A stretch of DNA of 64,000 nt, from the NCBI RefSeq assembly GCF_042665295.1, contig NZ_JBHTCO010000044.1:62001-126000 (forward strand), in the 5' to 3' direction. This DNA comes from Scopulibacillus_A cellulosilyticus. Lineage in GTDB: Bacteria > Bacillota > Bacilli > Bacillales > Sporolactobacillaceae. The position numbers and the translations under genes were made by a program. This document shows, in pieces, positions 24,922 through 34,347 of this stretch (position 1 is the stretch's first letter; every line of letters begins with the position of its first letter). The notes under the pieces are model-generated. The model saw only the letters and a list, made by a program, of their open reading frames with translations, had not been told where the DNA came from and did not search any database.

Positions 24922-26043
24922 TTAAACCTTAGATATTCCCCTGACAGGGTTATAAGGTGTCAAGTCCATTTCAACAGGCTCATCAATAGTCATTTTAGCG
25001 GCCAAACAGCCAACATATGGCCCCATTGTCAAACCTGAAGCTCCGAGCCCTGTCGCAATGACTAGTCCTGAAATGTTAGGAACAGTGCCAAGCTGCGGAA
25101 GAATATCCGGTCCAGCCGGACGAAAACCAATGCGCACCTCATGCATTGTTCCGGCTGAAAGACCCGGAGCTACTGAAAGCGCTTCGCGAATAACCTCTCC
25201 AAGTCCTCCTACAGTCACACGATAATCAAAACCAGCTCCTGTTTCCCTTGTCGCTCCGACAACGACTCTAGAATCCGCGAAAGCTAGAAGATAATGGCTG
25301 CTTTGCGGAAGAACGACAGGCCATTGCGATGTATCCTGTTCAGGCATCTGTATATGTAAGATCTGTCCTCGTTGGGGTTCTACGGTTAATTCTACACCTA
25401 AGGGCTTCAGTAACTTCGATGTCCAAGCGCCAGCCGCAACAACTGCAGCATCGGCAGAAATCCATTCATTATCTAGGTATGCACCTGTCACCTTTCCATT
25501 TGTCACTGCTAAACGAGCTTCACCTGCTTTATATTCCGCGCCATGTTTCTTGGCGGCGCATTGGAGGGCATCGCGAAGGAGCCGTCCGTCAAGTCTCGCT
25601 GCGCCGGTTACATGGACAGCTGCCAGATCTTCACGTAAAGGCGGGAATAGACGTCTCGCTTCTTCTGCAGTTAAGCGGGAGATATCGCCGACTTCGGGTG
25701 TATTCATCTTCCGCTGTCTTACTTTTTGTTCTATTTTATCAAGCTCTTCCGGATCATTGCTTACACTTAACGCCCCAACCTGACTGTAGCCAAAATCTTC
25801 TTCCCCGTCCTCTTTAAGTTGAGAAATAAGTGAAGGGTAATACAATGCACCCGCTTTCGACATCCTATACCAATCCGGATCATCAACATTAGAAATCCAT
25901 GGGCATATAATTCCTGCTCCCGCCGCTGTCGCTTGCCCCTGGTGACATTTATCAATCATAATCACTTCTGCACCCTTTTTTGCAAGGTGATAAGCAGCAC
26001 TTGAACCTAATATCCCTGCACCGATTACGATTACTTTTTTCAT
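24922..26043 (-). CDS. FAD-dependent D-amino-acid oxidase/glycine oxidase-like enzyme
   Basis: The 373-residue flavoprotein has an N-terminal FAD site MKKVIVIGAGILGSSAAYHL, TAAGAGIICPWIS, the DAO-family VVAAGAWTSKLL and a C-terminal GLVIATGLGASGLTMGPYVG. It belongs to the DadA/glycine-oxidase group that deaminates D- or small amino acids. The start at ATG 26043 follows GGAAAG. It sits 47 bases after a peptide (POT) transporter gene in a two-gene operon under the GntR-type operator, so it may act on amino acids released from imported peptides. The 370-residue length is usual. Confidence 0.85.
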   Translation of the reverse strand: MKKVIVIGAGILGSSAAYHLAKKGAEVIMIDKCHQGQATAAGAGIICPWISNVDDPDWYRMSKAGALYYPSLISQLKEDGEEDFGYSQVGALSVSNDPEELDKIEQKVRQRKMNTPEVGDISRLTAEEARRLFPPLREDLAAVHVTGAARLDGRLLRDALQCAAKKHGAEYKAGEARLAVTNGKVTGAYLDNEWISADAAVVAAGAWTSKLLKPLGVELTVEPQRGQILHIQMPEQDTSQWPVVLPQSSHYLLAFADSRVVVGATRETGAGFDYRVTVGGLGEVIREALSVAPGLSAGTMHEVRIGFRPAGPDILPQLGTVPNISGLVIATGLGASGLTMGPYVGCLAAKMTIDEPVEMDLTPYNPVRGISKV

Positions 26044-26090
26044 CTTAACACTTTCCTTTCTCAAAAATAGAATTTTTTATTAATAGTTAA

Positions 26091-27599
26091 CTAGTCAATC
26101 CCGCGCATATAATGGTGGATTTGCGGTGCAAACAGATACATCACAATGCCCAATACAATAACAACGCCCCCAACAATACCAAAATAAGCAGCTTCAGTAT
26201 TTGTACTGTAAAAGTGAACCACCTGAGCACTGATTCCCTGGGCAGTTGAATCAGAAATCATCCACAAACTCATTAGCTGGGCGGAAAAGGCTGTTGGCGC
26301 CAGTTTAGTCGTTGCCGATAAGCCTACCGGTGATAAGCACATCGCACCAACGATAACTAAGAAATAACTTGCAACCAACCAAAATGGATTGACCTTTCCG
26401 GAATGTGAAACAATTGCCGGTATCGTTAAAATTAAAAAAGATAAGCCGGCAAAAACAAGTCCATAAGCAAATTTCCTTGGTGTATTTGGCTGCCGCCGTC
26501 CTAATTTCATCCATATCAAGGCAAAGGTCGGTGACAATATAACAGTAAATATTGGATTAAGCGACTGAAACCAAGAAGAAGGAATAGAAAAGCCAAAAAT
26601 CTCTAAATCCGTTCTATGGTCAGCATATGCCGCAAGCACAGTTGACCCTTGTTCATCAATAATCCAGAAAAATATAGAAGCAATGAAAAGAAATATATAA
26701 GCACGGAGCCTTGATCTTTCAACTGCAGTTGTTTTTTTACTTGACAGCATGACTGCAAAATAAATGATTGGAATGACGAGTGAGAGAATTGTTATGATAT
26801 TTACGATGCTTTTTATCCCCAATAGACCGGTTAATTCAAGAACAGCGATCAATATGACGGCAAACAAAATACCCCCGCCGACTTGAAATAACACCCGGGA
26901 ACGTTCTTCCGATGTTAAAGGATTCTTAGGAGATAACGATACAGCTGGAAGCGTGCGCCGGCCGCTGAACATATAAACGGCGAGCCCTAATGCCATGCCG
27001 ATAGCCGCAAAACTAAAACCGAGATGATAATTAACCTTTTGCCCAAAGGTTCCGACAATATACGGGGCAATAAAAGCGCCAATATTAATGCCCATATAAT
27101 AGATGCTAAAACCAGCATCCCGCCGCAGATCATCCTTAGCATACAAGTCGCCGACAACTGTGGAAATATTAGGTTTAAGCATCCCTGTTCCTAAAACAAT
27201 TAATGCCATTGAAATAAATAATGCTGTTACACCGCCGGGAATTGACAGTACAATATGGCCGCACATAATCAAAACACCGCCGTAAAAAATAGAGCGACGC
27301 GATCCTAACAACCGGTCGGCAACCCATCCTCCGACAATACTTGACATATATACGAGCGCGCCATATGCTGACATCAAAGCAATAGCTGTTGATTGATTGA
27401 TCCCTAAACCTCCGTGACTTACCTGATCGTACATGTAATACAAAAGGATTGCCCGCATACCATAATAGGAAAATCGTTCCCACAACTCGGTAAAAAACAA
27501 TGTTGATAAGCCCAGCGGGTGACCGAAGAAACCGTATTGCGGCGGCGGGGGTACTTCAGTTTTTTTAGAATTCAATCCAGTATCTCCATTGGAATCCAC
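26091..27599 (-). CDS. Proton-dependent oligopeptide transporter (POT/PTR family, DtpT-like)
   Basis: The 502-residue protein has 12-14 membrane helices. It has the POT signature helix 1 FFTELWERFSYYGMRAILLYYM (the ExxERFxYY proton-coupling motif), GGWVADRLLGSRRSIFYGG (motif A) and DAGFSIYYMGINIGAFIAPYIVG (PTR2 signature). It imports di- and tripeptides with protons. It follows gntR by 163 bases, with an operator in between, and precedes the FAD oxidase gene. The proline-rich N-terminus (VPPPPQYGFFGHP) is normal for the group. Confidence 0.9.
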   Translation of the reverse strand: MDSNGDTGLNSKKTEVPPPPQYGFFGHPLGLSTLFFTELWERFSYYGMRAILLYYMYDQVSHGGLGINQSTAIALMSAYGALVYMSSIVGGWVADRLLGSRRSIFYGGVLIMCGHIVLSIPGGVTALFISMALIVLGTGMLKPNISTVVGDLYAKDDLRRDAGFSIYYMGINIGAFIAPYIVGTFGQKVNYHLGFSFAAIGMALGLAVYMFSGRRTLPAVSLSPKNPLTSEERSRVLFQVGGGILFAVILIAVLELTGLLGIKSIVNIITILSLVIPIIYFAVMLSSKKTTAVERSRLRAYIFLFIASIFFWIIDEQGSTVLAAYADHRTDLEIFGFSIPSSWFQSLNPIFTVILSPTFALIWMKLGRRQPNTPRKFAYGLVFAGLSFLILTIPAIVSHSGKVNPFWLVASYFLVIVGAMCLSPVGLSATTKLAPTAFSAQLMSLWMISDSTAQGISAQVVHFYSTNTEAAYFGIVGGVVIVLGIVMYLFAPQIHHYMRGID

Positions 27600-27714
27600 C
27601 TTAAAACACCCCTTTTCGACTATTTTAAAAATATTCAGTACATTGTTTATAAAAAGAAGCGGTGAATAAATAGCATTTTATTTTAAATTTAGGATCAATA
27701 ATAACGGTATTATC

Positions 27715-27740
27715 ATAAAGTTATAATATTATAATTTTAT
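27715..27740 (-). promoter_or_regulatory. GntR/HutC-type operator before the POT-oxidase operon
   Basis: ATAAAGTTATAAT (27715-27727) faces ATTATAATTTTAT (27728-27740): a 26-base palindrome with one mismatched pair, containing the AAGTTATA half site of the other two operators. It lies between the gntR stop and the POT start. Confidence 0.7.
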
Positions 27741-27762
27741 AAACTATTATTTTTTAAGAAAA

Positions 27763-28485
27763 CTATTTTAAGTTAAATTCAATATAGTAGTTTGCCTTAT
27801 CTTGTCTAATAATAAATTTCGAATATTCCACTGGCCTTCCTTTATCCGCATAAGTCACCCTTTCTAATACAATAAGCGGCGTCCCTTCTTCAATTTGCAA
27901 AAGATCTGCTTCATAGTCATTAGCACTGATTGTTGAAAAATGAATTTTTACTTTTTCCAGCTGAACATCATCATTTTCTTGAACGACATTGTATATAAGG
28001 TCTTTTTCAGTAAGCAGCGGTGAAAAATTTGGGCACAAATCATAGACAAGATAGGAAAACTCTAATGCTGCAGGTACCTCATCCTCAAATTTCAGACGAA
28101 TTAAATGAATCAGCTGATCTCTTTCGCTTAAATCTAGTTTTTTTGCGACTGTTTTCTCAGCTTTACCAATTGAATAATGTAAAAGCTTATGGGGATTGAC
28201 TTCTTCATTTTCCGTCCCGAATGTCACGACATTAAAAATATTATTTTCTTTTACTTGTTTTGAAACAAAGGTTCCCTTACCTCTAACTCGATAAAGTTTC
28301 CCCTTATTGACTAGTTCTTGAAGAGCCCTCTTCACTGTAATCGTGCTAACGTTATAAAGCTTTGCAAGTTCCTTCTCTGTTTGTAATTGATAGCCTTCTG
28401 CCCATTCTCCGGAAATTATTTTATCTTCAAGAATTTCTTGTACCTGATAATATAATGGAGTCGGTAAGTCCTTGTTAATTTCCAT
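27763..28485 (-). CDS. GntR-family (HutC/YvoA type) transcriptional repressor
   Basis: The 240-residue protein has an N-terminal winged helix (PLYYQVQEILEDKIISGEWAEG, LAKLYNVSTITVKRALQELVNKG, RGKGTFVS) and a C-terminal UTRA ligand domain (RLKFEDEVPAALEFSYLV, GTPLIVLERVTY). HutC-type regulators bind GT-TA-AC palindromes and release DNA when a small metabolite binds. Matching palindromes lie in front of this gene, the POT-oxidase pair and the amine-oxidation operon, so the ligand is probably an amino acid or amine handled by those enzymes. GGAGG lies before the ATG. Confidence 0.87.
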   Translation of the reverse strand: MEINKDLPTPLYYQVQEILEDKIISGEWAEGYQLQTEKELAKLYNVSTITVKRALQELVNKGKLYRVRGKGTFVSKQVKENNIFNVVTFGTENEEVNPHKLLHYSIGKAEKTVAKKLDLSERDQLIHLIRLKFEDEVPAALEFSYLVYDLCPNFSPLLTEKDLIYNVVQENDDVQLEKVKIHFSTISANDYEADLLQIEEGTPLIVLERVTYADKGRPVEYSKFIIRQDKANYYIEFNLK

Positions 28486-28499
28486 TTCTGTTCCTCCAA

Positions 28500-28517
28500 A
28501 TAAAGTTATAACTTTAT
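28500..28517 (-). promoter_or_regulatory. Operator of gntR (autoregulation)
   Basis: ATAAAGTTATAACTTTAT is an 18-base perfect palindrome 15 bases before the gntR start codon. It could also affect the divergent monooxygenase gene 185 bases away. Confidence 0.72.
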
Positions 28518-28701
28518 CATTTATATTACTTTCTCAATTAGTTGATGTCAATATTTTTGGAATATTATAATATAATCAAACCATGATGTTGTTATTTATA
28601 ATTGTTTACTTTTTTGTTTACATGGTTTTAATTTAACACTAAATGAATTTCGTAATTAAGAGTTTAAAAATGTTCATTTTATTATGGGAGGCAGAAACAA
28701 A

Positions 28702-30357
28702 ATGAAATCTAATCAACAGGAATTTTTGACGGATCAGGCCGACCGCTTTGACGCAGTCATCGTTGGAGCGGGATTTTCGGGATTGTACATGCTTTATCGT
28801 TTGCGTGAAGCTGGTTTCTCAGCCCGTATCTATGAAGCGGCCGATGGTGTCGGCGGCGTTTGGTATTGGAATCGTTATCCAGGGGCACGCTGTGATTCGG
28901 ACAGCATTTATTATAATTACACATTCTCTGATGAACTTATCAAAGAATGGACATGGTCTTCAAGATATCCTGAGCAACCGGAAATTCTGCGTTATCTCAA
29001 CTTTGTTGCAGATAAGTTTGATTTGCGCCGAGACATCCAATTCAAAACAAGAATCACATCTGCCCACTATAATGACGGGAATAGCATGTGGAATGTTCTC
29101 ACGGACGACGGCACAAGTGTGTCAGCAAATTATTTCATTACTGCAGTTGGCTGCCTCTCTTCTGCCAATATACCTAACTTTAAGGGATTAAACAGGTTCG
29201 AGGGCGAGTGGTACCATACCGGAAACTGGCCGCACGAAAAGGTAGATTTCGAGAGTAAAAGAGTTGGTGTCATTGGTACCGGCTCTAGCGGTGTTCAATC
29301 CATACCAGTTATTGCAAAAGAAGCAAAACACCTTACGGTATTTCAACGAACGCCGCAGTACAGCGTCCCGGCAAGAAATCATCCGTATAATGAAGCATTC
29401 ATACGGGAAACGAAAGAAAATTACAGCGAAATTAAAAAGCAAATGCTTGAATCCAGGGTTGGTATACCTATAAAGCGTAACGATCGGTCGGCACTGGATG
29501 ATACACCTGAAGAACGCAAGCTGAAATTTGAGGAGGCATGGAATAAAGGAGGCATTTGGACACTCGGAGCTGCCTATAATGATTTGGCAATAAACGAAGC
29601 GGCTAACGAAACGGCAGCCGAATTCATCCGCGTTAAGATAAAAGAAAAAGTCCATGACCCTGAGGCAGCCAAGAAATTAATGCCATCGTACTATTATCTT
29701 GCCAAACGTCCAATCTGTGACACACATTATTATGAGACCTTTAACCGTGAGAATGTTACCTTAGTAGATGTTAAGGAATCACCTATTGAGAAGATCACAT
29801 CTAAAGGTGTGAAAACGACAGAAACGGAATATGAATTGGACACTTTAGTTTTTGCCACTGGGTATGATGCGATGACAGGACCCTTATTTAAAATAGATAT
29901 CTGTGGTAAAGAAGGCAAAGCACTAAAGGAAAAATGGGACAATGGGGCACAGACGAGAACGTACCTTGGAATCGCAACCGCCGGATTCCCGAACTTCTTC
30001 ATGATTACCGGACCTGAAAGTCCTTCTGTCATCAGCAACATGCCAGTGTCAATTGAGCAGCATGTTGAATGGATAGCGGATTGTCTTCAGTATCTTCGAG
30101 TTCATAATATAGAAACAATTGAGGCAAAGACGGAAGCAGAAGAGGCTTGGAGCAAGCATTGCAAAGATGTCGCCGACGCCACGCTCTACTCCAAAACGGA
30201 GTCCTGGTATACGGGTGCGAATATCGCCGGTAAGCCCCGCGGATTTCTTATTTATCTTGGCGGTGTTGATCAATACCGGAAGATATGTAACGACGTTGCG
30301 GATAAAGGTTATAAGGGATTTTCTTTGATGTCGTCTGGTAAGACGGCGTTACGTTAA
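28702..30357 (+). CDS. Baeyer-Villiger-type flavin monooxygenase (cyclohexanone monooxygenase-like)
   Basis: The 551-residue enzyme has a first Rossmann FAD site (DAVIVGAGFSGLYMLYRLRE), the Baeyer-Villiger fingerprint FEGEWYHTGNWPH (FxGxxxHxxxWP, about residue 165), a second Rossmann NADPH site (RVGVIGTGSSGVQSIPVI) and the C-terminal LVFATGYDAMTGPL and FPNFFMITGPESPS. Such enzymes insert oxygen next to a ketone carbonyl to give esters or lactones, using NADPH and O2. The ATG at 28702 follows GGGAGGC. It is divergent from gntR but there is no ketone pathway around it, so its role here is unclear; a detoxification role is possible. Confidence 0.9.
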   Translation: MKSNQQEFLTDQADRFDAVIVGAGFSGLYMLYRLREAGFSARIYEAADGVGGVWYWNRYPGARCDSDSIYYNYTFSDELIKEWTWSSRYPEQPEILRYLNFVADKFDLRRDIQFKTRITSAHYNDGNSMWNVLTDDGTSVSANYFITAVGCLSSANIPNFKGLNRFEGEWYHTGNWPHEKVDFESKRVGVIGTGSSGVQSIPVIAKEAKHLTVFQRTPQYSVPARNHPYNEAFIRETKENYSEIKKQMLESRVGIPIKRNDRSALDDTPEERKLKFEEAWNKGGIWTLGAAYNDLAINEAANETAAEFIRVKIKEKVHDPEAAKKLMPSYYYLAKRPICDTHYYETFNRENVTLVDVKESPIEKITSKGVKTTETEYELDTLVFATGYDAMTGPLFKIDICGKEGKALKEKWDNGAQTRTYLGIATAGFPNFFMITGPESPSVISNMPVSIEQHVEWIADCLQYLRVHNIETIEAKTEAEEAWSKHCKDVADATLYSKTESWYTGANIAGKPRGFLIYLGGVDQYRKICNDVADKGYKGFSLMSSGKTALR

Positions 30358-30394
30358 TAAATTTAATAATGTAATTATTCTTGGACAAAATTAC

Positions 30395-30468
30395 CAGAAA
30401 AAAGGAGAAGGCCCCTTTATTAAACGTCCGTTTACCCAGACCAATACTTTTAGAAAGAGGGCCTTCTC
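30395..30468 (-). terminator. Terminator of the HAD phosphatase gene
   Basis: GAGAAGGCCC (30405-30414) pairs with GGGCCTTCTC (30459-30468). On the minus strand the stem ends in CTTTTTTTCTGG. The loop of 44 bases is long. It also lies after the convergent monooxygenase stop. Confidence 0.65.
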
Positions 30469-30563
30469 ATAGAGAATTCATATCAAAAAATATAAAACCT
30501 CCTCAAACCTTGATCTGAAGAGATTATTTCACAGTATTATAAATGTCAATAGGCGAATTCCTT

Positions 30564-31223
30564 TTAACGCTTCAAAAAATCAATCAATTCTTTTAATTCT
30601 ATGTCTGCCATTGATTCCATACGATGATCCACATCGCCAAATGACATTGTTGCAGTAACCTCATTCGGTACAATGACACAATACATTCCAGCCCGTTTTG
30701 CTGCAAGCGAGCCGTTTAATGAATCTTCGAATGCTACCGCTTCTTCCGGTTTGACACCAAGACATTCAGCAACTGTTAAGTATAACTCCGGATCCGGCTT
30801 CACGCGCTTCACATCGTCTCTTGTACGAATACAATCGAAGGATTGCAATAACCCGAGCCGTTCCAGATGCCCACTCACCCAATCGTAACCTGAGCTTGTT
30901 GCAAGACCAATTTTTAACCCAAGCGCTTTTGCCTTTAGTAAATAATTTTCTACACCGGGTCTTGCCTTGTCTGTTTCTAATTTAGCCAAAACTTTTTTCT
31001 GCCAACGGGTATTAAACTTATCCCTATCAATGGATTGAGAAATTTGCATTTCAAGATAGCTTATTTCATCCCAATCATCCAAATGTGTTCCGATACATCT
31101 TTGCCACACACTAAGCGGCATTTCTGCTTTATATTCTCGAAACAGCTCCTGAATCACCTGAAAGTGTCGTGTTTCCGTGTCAATAATTAATCCGTCAAAA
31201 TCAAAAATCACCGCTTTAATCAT
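30564..31223 (-). CDS. yhcW: HAD-superfamily phosphatase, beta-phosphoglucomutase-like (YhcW type)
   Basis: The 219-residue cytosolic enzyme has HAD motif I VIFDFDGLIIDTE (nucleophile Asp near residue 8), motif II LATSSGYDW, the motif III lysine in VKPDPELYL and motif IV AFEDSLNG. The helical C1 cap lies between residues 15 and 85. Size and words fit B. subtilis YhcW; substrates of this group are sugar or small phosphates. It stands between the monooxygenase and the PTS operon but is separated from both, so no pathway link is implied. Confidence 0.85.
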   Translation of the reverse strand: MIKAVIFDFDGLIIDTETRHFQVIQELFREYKAEMPLSVWQRCIGTHLDDWDEISYLEMQISQSIDRDKFNTRWQKKVLAKLETDKARPGVENYLLKAKALGLKIGLATSSGYDWVSGHLERLGLLQSFDCIRTRDDVKRVKPDPELYLTVAECLGVKPEEAVAFEDSLNGSLAAKRAGMYCVIVPNEVTATMSFGDVDHRMESMADIELKELIDFLKR

Positions 31224-31558
31224 TCAACTTCACATCCTTTTTCAGCTCGGCTTTACAAACTTACAATAGGCTCTGTTTAATTATAGAAAAGGTTGATACT
31301 AAAACAAAGATTGATGTCTATACATGAAAAGTCTATTCATTCACCCAGCTGTTTCAATTATATTTAAATACATCAATTTGTTTCTTACCAGTCTCTACTG
31401 CATGACTTACTATTTTTTCAAATTAAATCCCAGTAGTTATTCTAAATCGGAAATTGGATCCAATAGATATTGGATCCATTTCTCATTAATGTTCAATCGA
31501 CTGGTGTATTTTTAAAATATTGAACCTGTCAATAAATAACATAATACAAGCATTTTCG
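31224..31558. other. Gap between the HAD gene and the PTS operon
   Basis: GGATCCAAT (31456-31464), loop AGAT, ATTGGATCC (31469-31477) forms a perfect hairpin about 80 bases beyond the end of the PTS operon. Its U-tract is weak on both strands, but it could terminate that operon. No gene is supported; a 63-codon plus-strand frame lacks a ribosome site. Confidence 0.4.
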
Positions 31559-32668
31559 TTAAATTTTCATATCACATTCACTCATATTTTGATTTTTAAC
31601 TTTACTTTTTAAAACTTGATCAAAGTCTTTAAAAACTTTTACCCCTAAGTCAATACCCTTGTCTGTTGCAATCCGATAAGCTAATAGCTGAAACGGCATG
31701 ACCATCAAAAGCGGGCTCATGAGTTCGTCAACCTCAATATCTAATGCAAGTGTTTTTTCGTCCGCTTTGTCACCTAAACTTGTAATTGTAAAGCAATGTT
31801 CGGTATAAGGGCGGAAATACTGTTTCAATTTTTCGGATCTCTCTGTAACCGCACTATCGGTTTGAATAAAGAACAAACCATGCGTATCGTTTAATTCCAA
31901 ATATGGACCATGCATATAAGCTTCTAACTCAAATCCTTGTGACGGTACCCTAATCGTTTCAGTGAATTTTGTTTCACATTCTTTTGCTGTTCCGACTGTT
32001 GGGCCGTATCCAATGGCTGAAAAGCGCGGAATAGAAGTAAGTTCCTCTGCGTGTTGTTTATAAAACTGTTCCGATTTTTCAATGATAAACGGAATTTGCT
32101 TTGTTAACTTTTCCAATTTTCCAACTTCTGATTTTGCATCTTCTTTTTTTAAATAACCAACAGTTAATCCAGCAGTAATGCCTATTAACATAGCTGTCAG
32201 CACAGTTGCCGTAAATCCTTTTGTGACAAATCCTACTTTTTCAATACCGCAGCCAATATCAATCACTTTATCCGTATGGTGGGTTATAGGGCTGTCCAAC
32301 CGTGACGTTAAAGCAACTGTCGACAGTTTTCCACTTTCATGAACTTTTTTCAAAGCCTCAATCGTGGAATAGCTTTGCCCGCTTTGAGAAACGGCAATAA
32401 CTAAATCTGTTGCATCACTTACTTTTTCATAATGGACAAAATTAAACGGCTCTTTAATTTCAATGGATACACCTGCAGACTTTTCAATGTAATATTTTGC
32501 GCTTAACATGGCATTTAAACTAGAACCAGTGGCTAAAATAAGCCAGTTTTTTGGTTTTTTTTCTGCTGCCAGTTGTTTAAAAGGCTTTAAATTATTTTCA
32601 TAGTTATTTAAAATTTTGCGGCAGGTTTGCTCTTCCTCAAGAATATAGGTCATCATCGTTTCTTTCAT
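31559..32668 (-). CDS. SIS-domain sugar-phosphate deglycase/isomerase (FrlB/GfrE-GfrF-like)
   Basis: The 369-residue protein has two SIS domains like the isomerase half of GlmS but lacks the glutaminase. SIS phosphosugar sites are visible at LILATGSSLNAMLSAKYY, VIAVSQSGQSYSTIEALKK and GPTVGTAKECETKFTET. In operons with mannose-family PTS genes and a sigma-54 activator, such proteins split amino-sugar-like compounds, for example fructoselysine 6-phosphate or glucoselysine 6-phosphate into sugar phosphate and lysine. It is the last gene of the operon and the only soluble enzyme in it. Only one SIS protein is present whereas the gfr operon of Salmonella, as I recall, has two. Confidence 0.8.
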   Translation of the reverse strand: MKETMMTYILEEEQTCRKILNNYENNLKPFKQLAAEKKPKNWLILATGSSLNAMLSAKYYIEKSAGVSIEIKEPFNFVHYEKVSDATDLVIAVSQSGQSYSTIEALKKVHESGKLSTVALTSRLDSPITHHTDKVIDIGCGIEKVGFVTKGFTATVLTAMLIGITAGLTVGYLKKEDAKSEVGKLEKLTKQIPFIIEKSEQFYKQHAEELTSIPRFSAIGYGPTVGTAKECETKFTETIRVPSQGFELEAYMHGPYLELNDTHGLFFIQTDSAVTERSEKLKQYFRPYTEHCFTITSLGDKADEKTLALDIEVDELMSPLLMVMPFQLLAYRIATDKGIDLGVKVFKDFDQVLKSKVKNQNMSECDMKI

Positions 32669-32695
32669 TATTATTCAAATCCTTTCTTAAAACGA

Positions 32696-33562
32696 TTATT
32701 TTACTCCGAAAATTCCAATCCATGTTCCTAATATACTAACAACGGCAATCCCAATTAGAATACTTGTTGCCTTTGCCCCTTTGCCAAGCAGCCAATAAAT
32801 AATGCCAAACGCACATAACGGCAACAATCCCGGCATTATATTATTTAATATTCCTTGGACACTCGAAGCACTATGACCGCTGCCAATCTTCAATGGAACA
32901 TGCATATTAATCATTGTGGCACTCATTCCGCCAATCACCATTAATCCCAGGATGGCTGCACCAAACGTCAAGTTGCCCATTGCTCCGCTTTGTTGCAATC
33001 GCTGCAAAAACCCGGTTCCCAACTTATAACCAAACCCTGTTAAAATATATCTAATAACAATATGAGGTATATTGAAAACTAGTAAAAATAAGATTGGGCC
33101 AAGGATGTTGCCATGTAAAGCAAGCGATGTACCAATACCTGTTGCGATAAGACGCAGCGTTCCCCAGAAGAAAGAATCGCCTATGCCTGCAAGCGGTCCC
33201 ATTAAGGAAGCCTTTACATTGTTAATTGAATCCGATTCGAACTTCTGATTTTTTGCATTCTGCTCTTCCATGGCAGCTGATACACTTAACATCATCGTTA
33301 CGATATATGGTGTTGTATTAAAAAATTCTAAATGACGCTTCAATGCTTTCGATAAATCTTCTTTCTTTTTATATAACTTTTTTAAAATTGGTATCATAGC
33401 ATATACGTAACCAATATTCTGCTGCCTTTCGTAATTCCATGAAAATTCCATTTGAAACGAGCGCCAAAACAAGCGATTGAGATCTTTCTTACTTAATTCA
33501 TTAGATGGTTTATTTTCAACCGGCGTTTGATGTTCATGTTCAGAAGTCTTCATCGTCGTCAT
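32696..33562 (-). CDS. PTS system mannose/fructose/sorbose family, IID component
   Basis: The 288-residue membrane protein has the family opening LSKKDLNRLFWRSFQMEFSWNYERQQNIGYVYAM, ASLMGPLAGIGDSFFWGTLR and C-terminal helices. With IIC it forms the sugar channel. ATG 33562 lies 6 bases after GGAGGAG and overlaps the IIC gene by 23 bases, indicating coupled translation. The N-terminus is slightly extended with His and Glu residues. Confidence 0.92.
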   Translation of the reverse strand: MTTMKTSEHEHQTPVENKPSNELSKKDLNRLFWRSFQMEFSWNYERQQNIGYVYAMIPILKKLYKKKEDLSKALKRHLEFFNTTPYIVTMMLSVSAAMEEQNAKNQKFESDSINNVKASLMGPLAGIGDSFFWGTLRLIATGIGTSLALHGNILGPILFLLVFNIPHIVIRYILTGFGYKLGTGFLQRLQQSGAMGNLTFGAAILGLMVIGGMSATMINMHVPLKIGSGHSASSVQGILNNIMPGLLPLCAFGIIYWLLGKGAKATSILIGIAVVSILGTWIGIFGVK

Positions 33563-34322
33563 CAATGACTCCTCCCTCGCTCACAGCCATTTGCGGCTTT
33601 TTGGTTTGCATCACGTTAACCATAATAACAGCAACAATAGCGCCAAATATTGCAATACCTGTGACAGGAACATGTAAATATGAAGCAATGATAAAACCTA
33701 AGAAGAAATAAGGGACAACTTTTTTATTGATAAGTAATCTTGCTAACATAGCAAAGCCAAGTGCTGGGAGAATCCCTGTTGCTACCTGCAATCCATTTTT
33801 AACAAAACCTGGAATAGCATCTAATACATGCTTAATTGCATCACTTCCTAAATAAAATGAAACAGTCACAATTATAGCTATCAAAAGAGATTGGCCAAAC
33901 CCGCCGATTAAATGCATCATTTCAATTTTTCGCGTATTCGCCTCTTCCGCGTATTTATCAGCCTTATGTGACAGCATCGGTAAAAAAAACCCGATATAAA
34001 TATTTTTTAAAATAAGTGTTAATGTTGCGATTGGCAATCCAAGCAATAATGCTGTTTCTGCCCCAGCATGTGAAGAAATTGCAAATGCTGTACCTAATAT
34101 TCCTCCTGTAGCCATATCGGGCGGAAGTGCTGCTCCAACAGAAAATGAACCGATAAAAGCTAATTCCAAGGTAGCACCCATAATAATACCCGTTTTGATA
34201 TCACCCATTACCATTCCTGTCAGCAATCCGGTGACAATAGGCCGTGTTAAAAGACATGTTCCTAAGGCGAACTCGCATGTGACAACAAAAGCCACGAGCC
34301 CTAGTAAAAGCGCAGTAACCAT
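33540..34322 (-). CDS. PTS system mannose/fructose/sorbose family, IIC component
   Basis: The 260-residue membrane protein has about seven helices, with the conserved TRPIVTGLLTGMVMGDIKTGIIMGATLELAFIG segment and GAALPPDMATGGILGTAFAI. It forms the translocation channel with IID. The C-terminus is a short acidic tail (IDDDDEDF) encoded in the overlap with the IID start. The order IIA-IIB-IIC-IID-deglycase fits a complete transport unit. Confidence 0.92.
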   Translation of the reverse strand: MVTALLLGLVAFVVTCEFALGTCLLTRPIVTGLLTGMVMGDIKTGIIMGATLELAFIGSFSVGAALPPDMATGGILGTAFAISSHAGAETALLLGLPIATLTLILKNIYIGFFLPMLSHKADKYAEEANTRKIEMMHLIGGFGQSLLIAIIVTVSFYLGSDAIKHVLDAIPGFVKNGLQVATGILPALGFAMLARLLINKKVVPYFFLGFIIASYLHVPVTGIAIFGAIVAVIMVNVMQTKKPQMAVSEGGVIDDDDEDF

Positions 34323-34347
34323 ATTCTAACTCCCTTTATTAGAATTT

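Noticed and set aside
25329..25817. 162-codon plus-strand frame opposite the FAD oxidase gene
   Set aside because: It is the complement of a strongly conserved flavoprotein gene; the protein is rich in Arg, His and Leu as expected of an antisense shadow.
29188..29655. 155-codon minus-strand frame inside the monooxygenase gene
   Set aside because: Antisense of conserved coding sequence, rich in Cys and Phe, with no ribosome site.
31456..31477. BamHI-like palindromes as a possible insertion-sequence end
   Set aside because: The repeats form a simple hairpin; there is no target-site duplication or transposase nearby. More likely a weak terminator.
31324..31515. 63-codon plus-strand frame in the gap before the PTS operon
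   Set aside because: Low-complexity hydrophobic translation of AT-rich DNA with no ribosome site.
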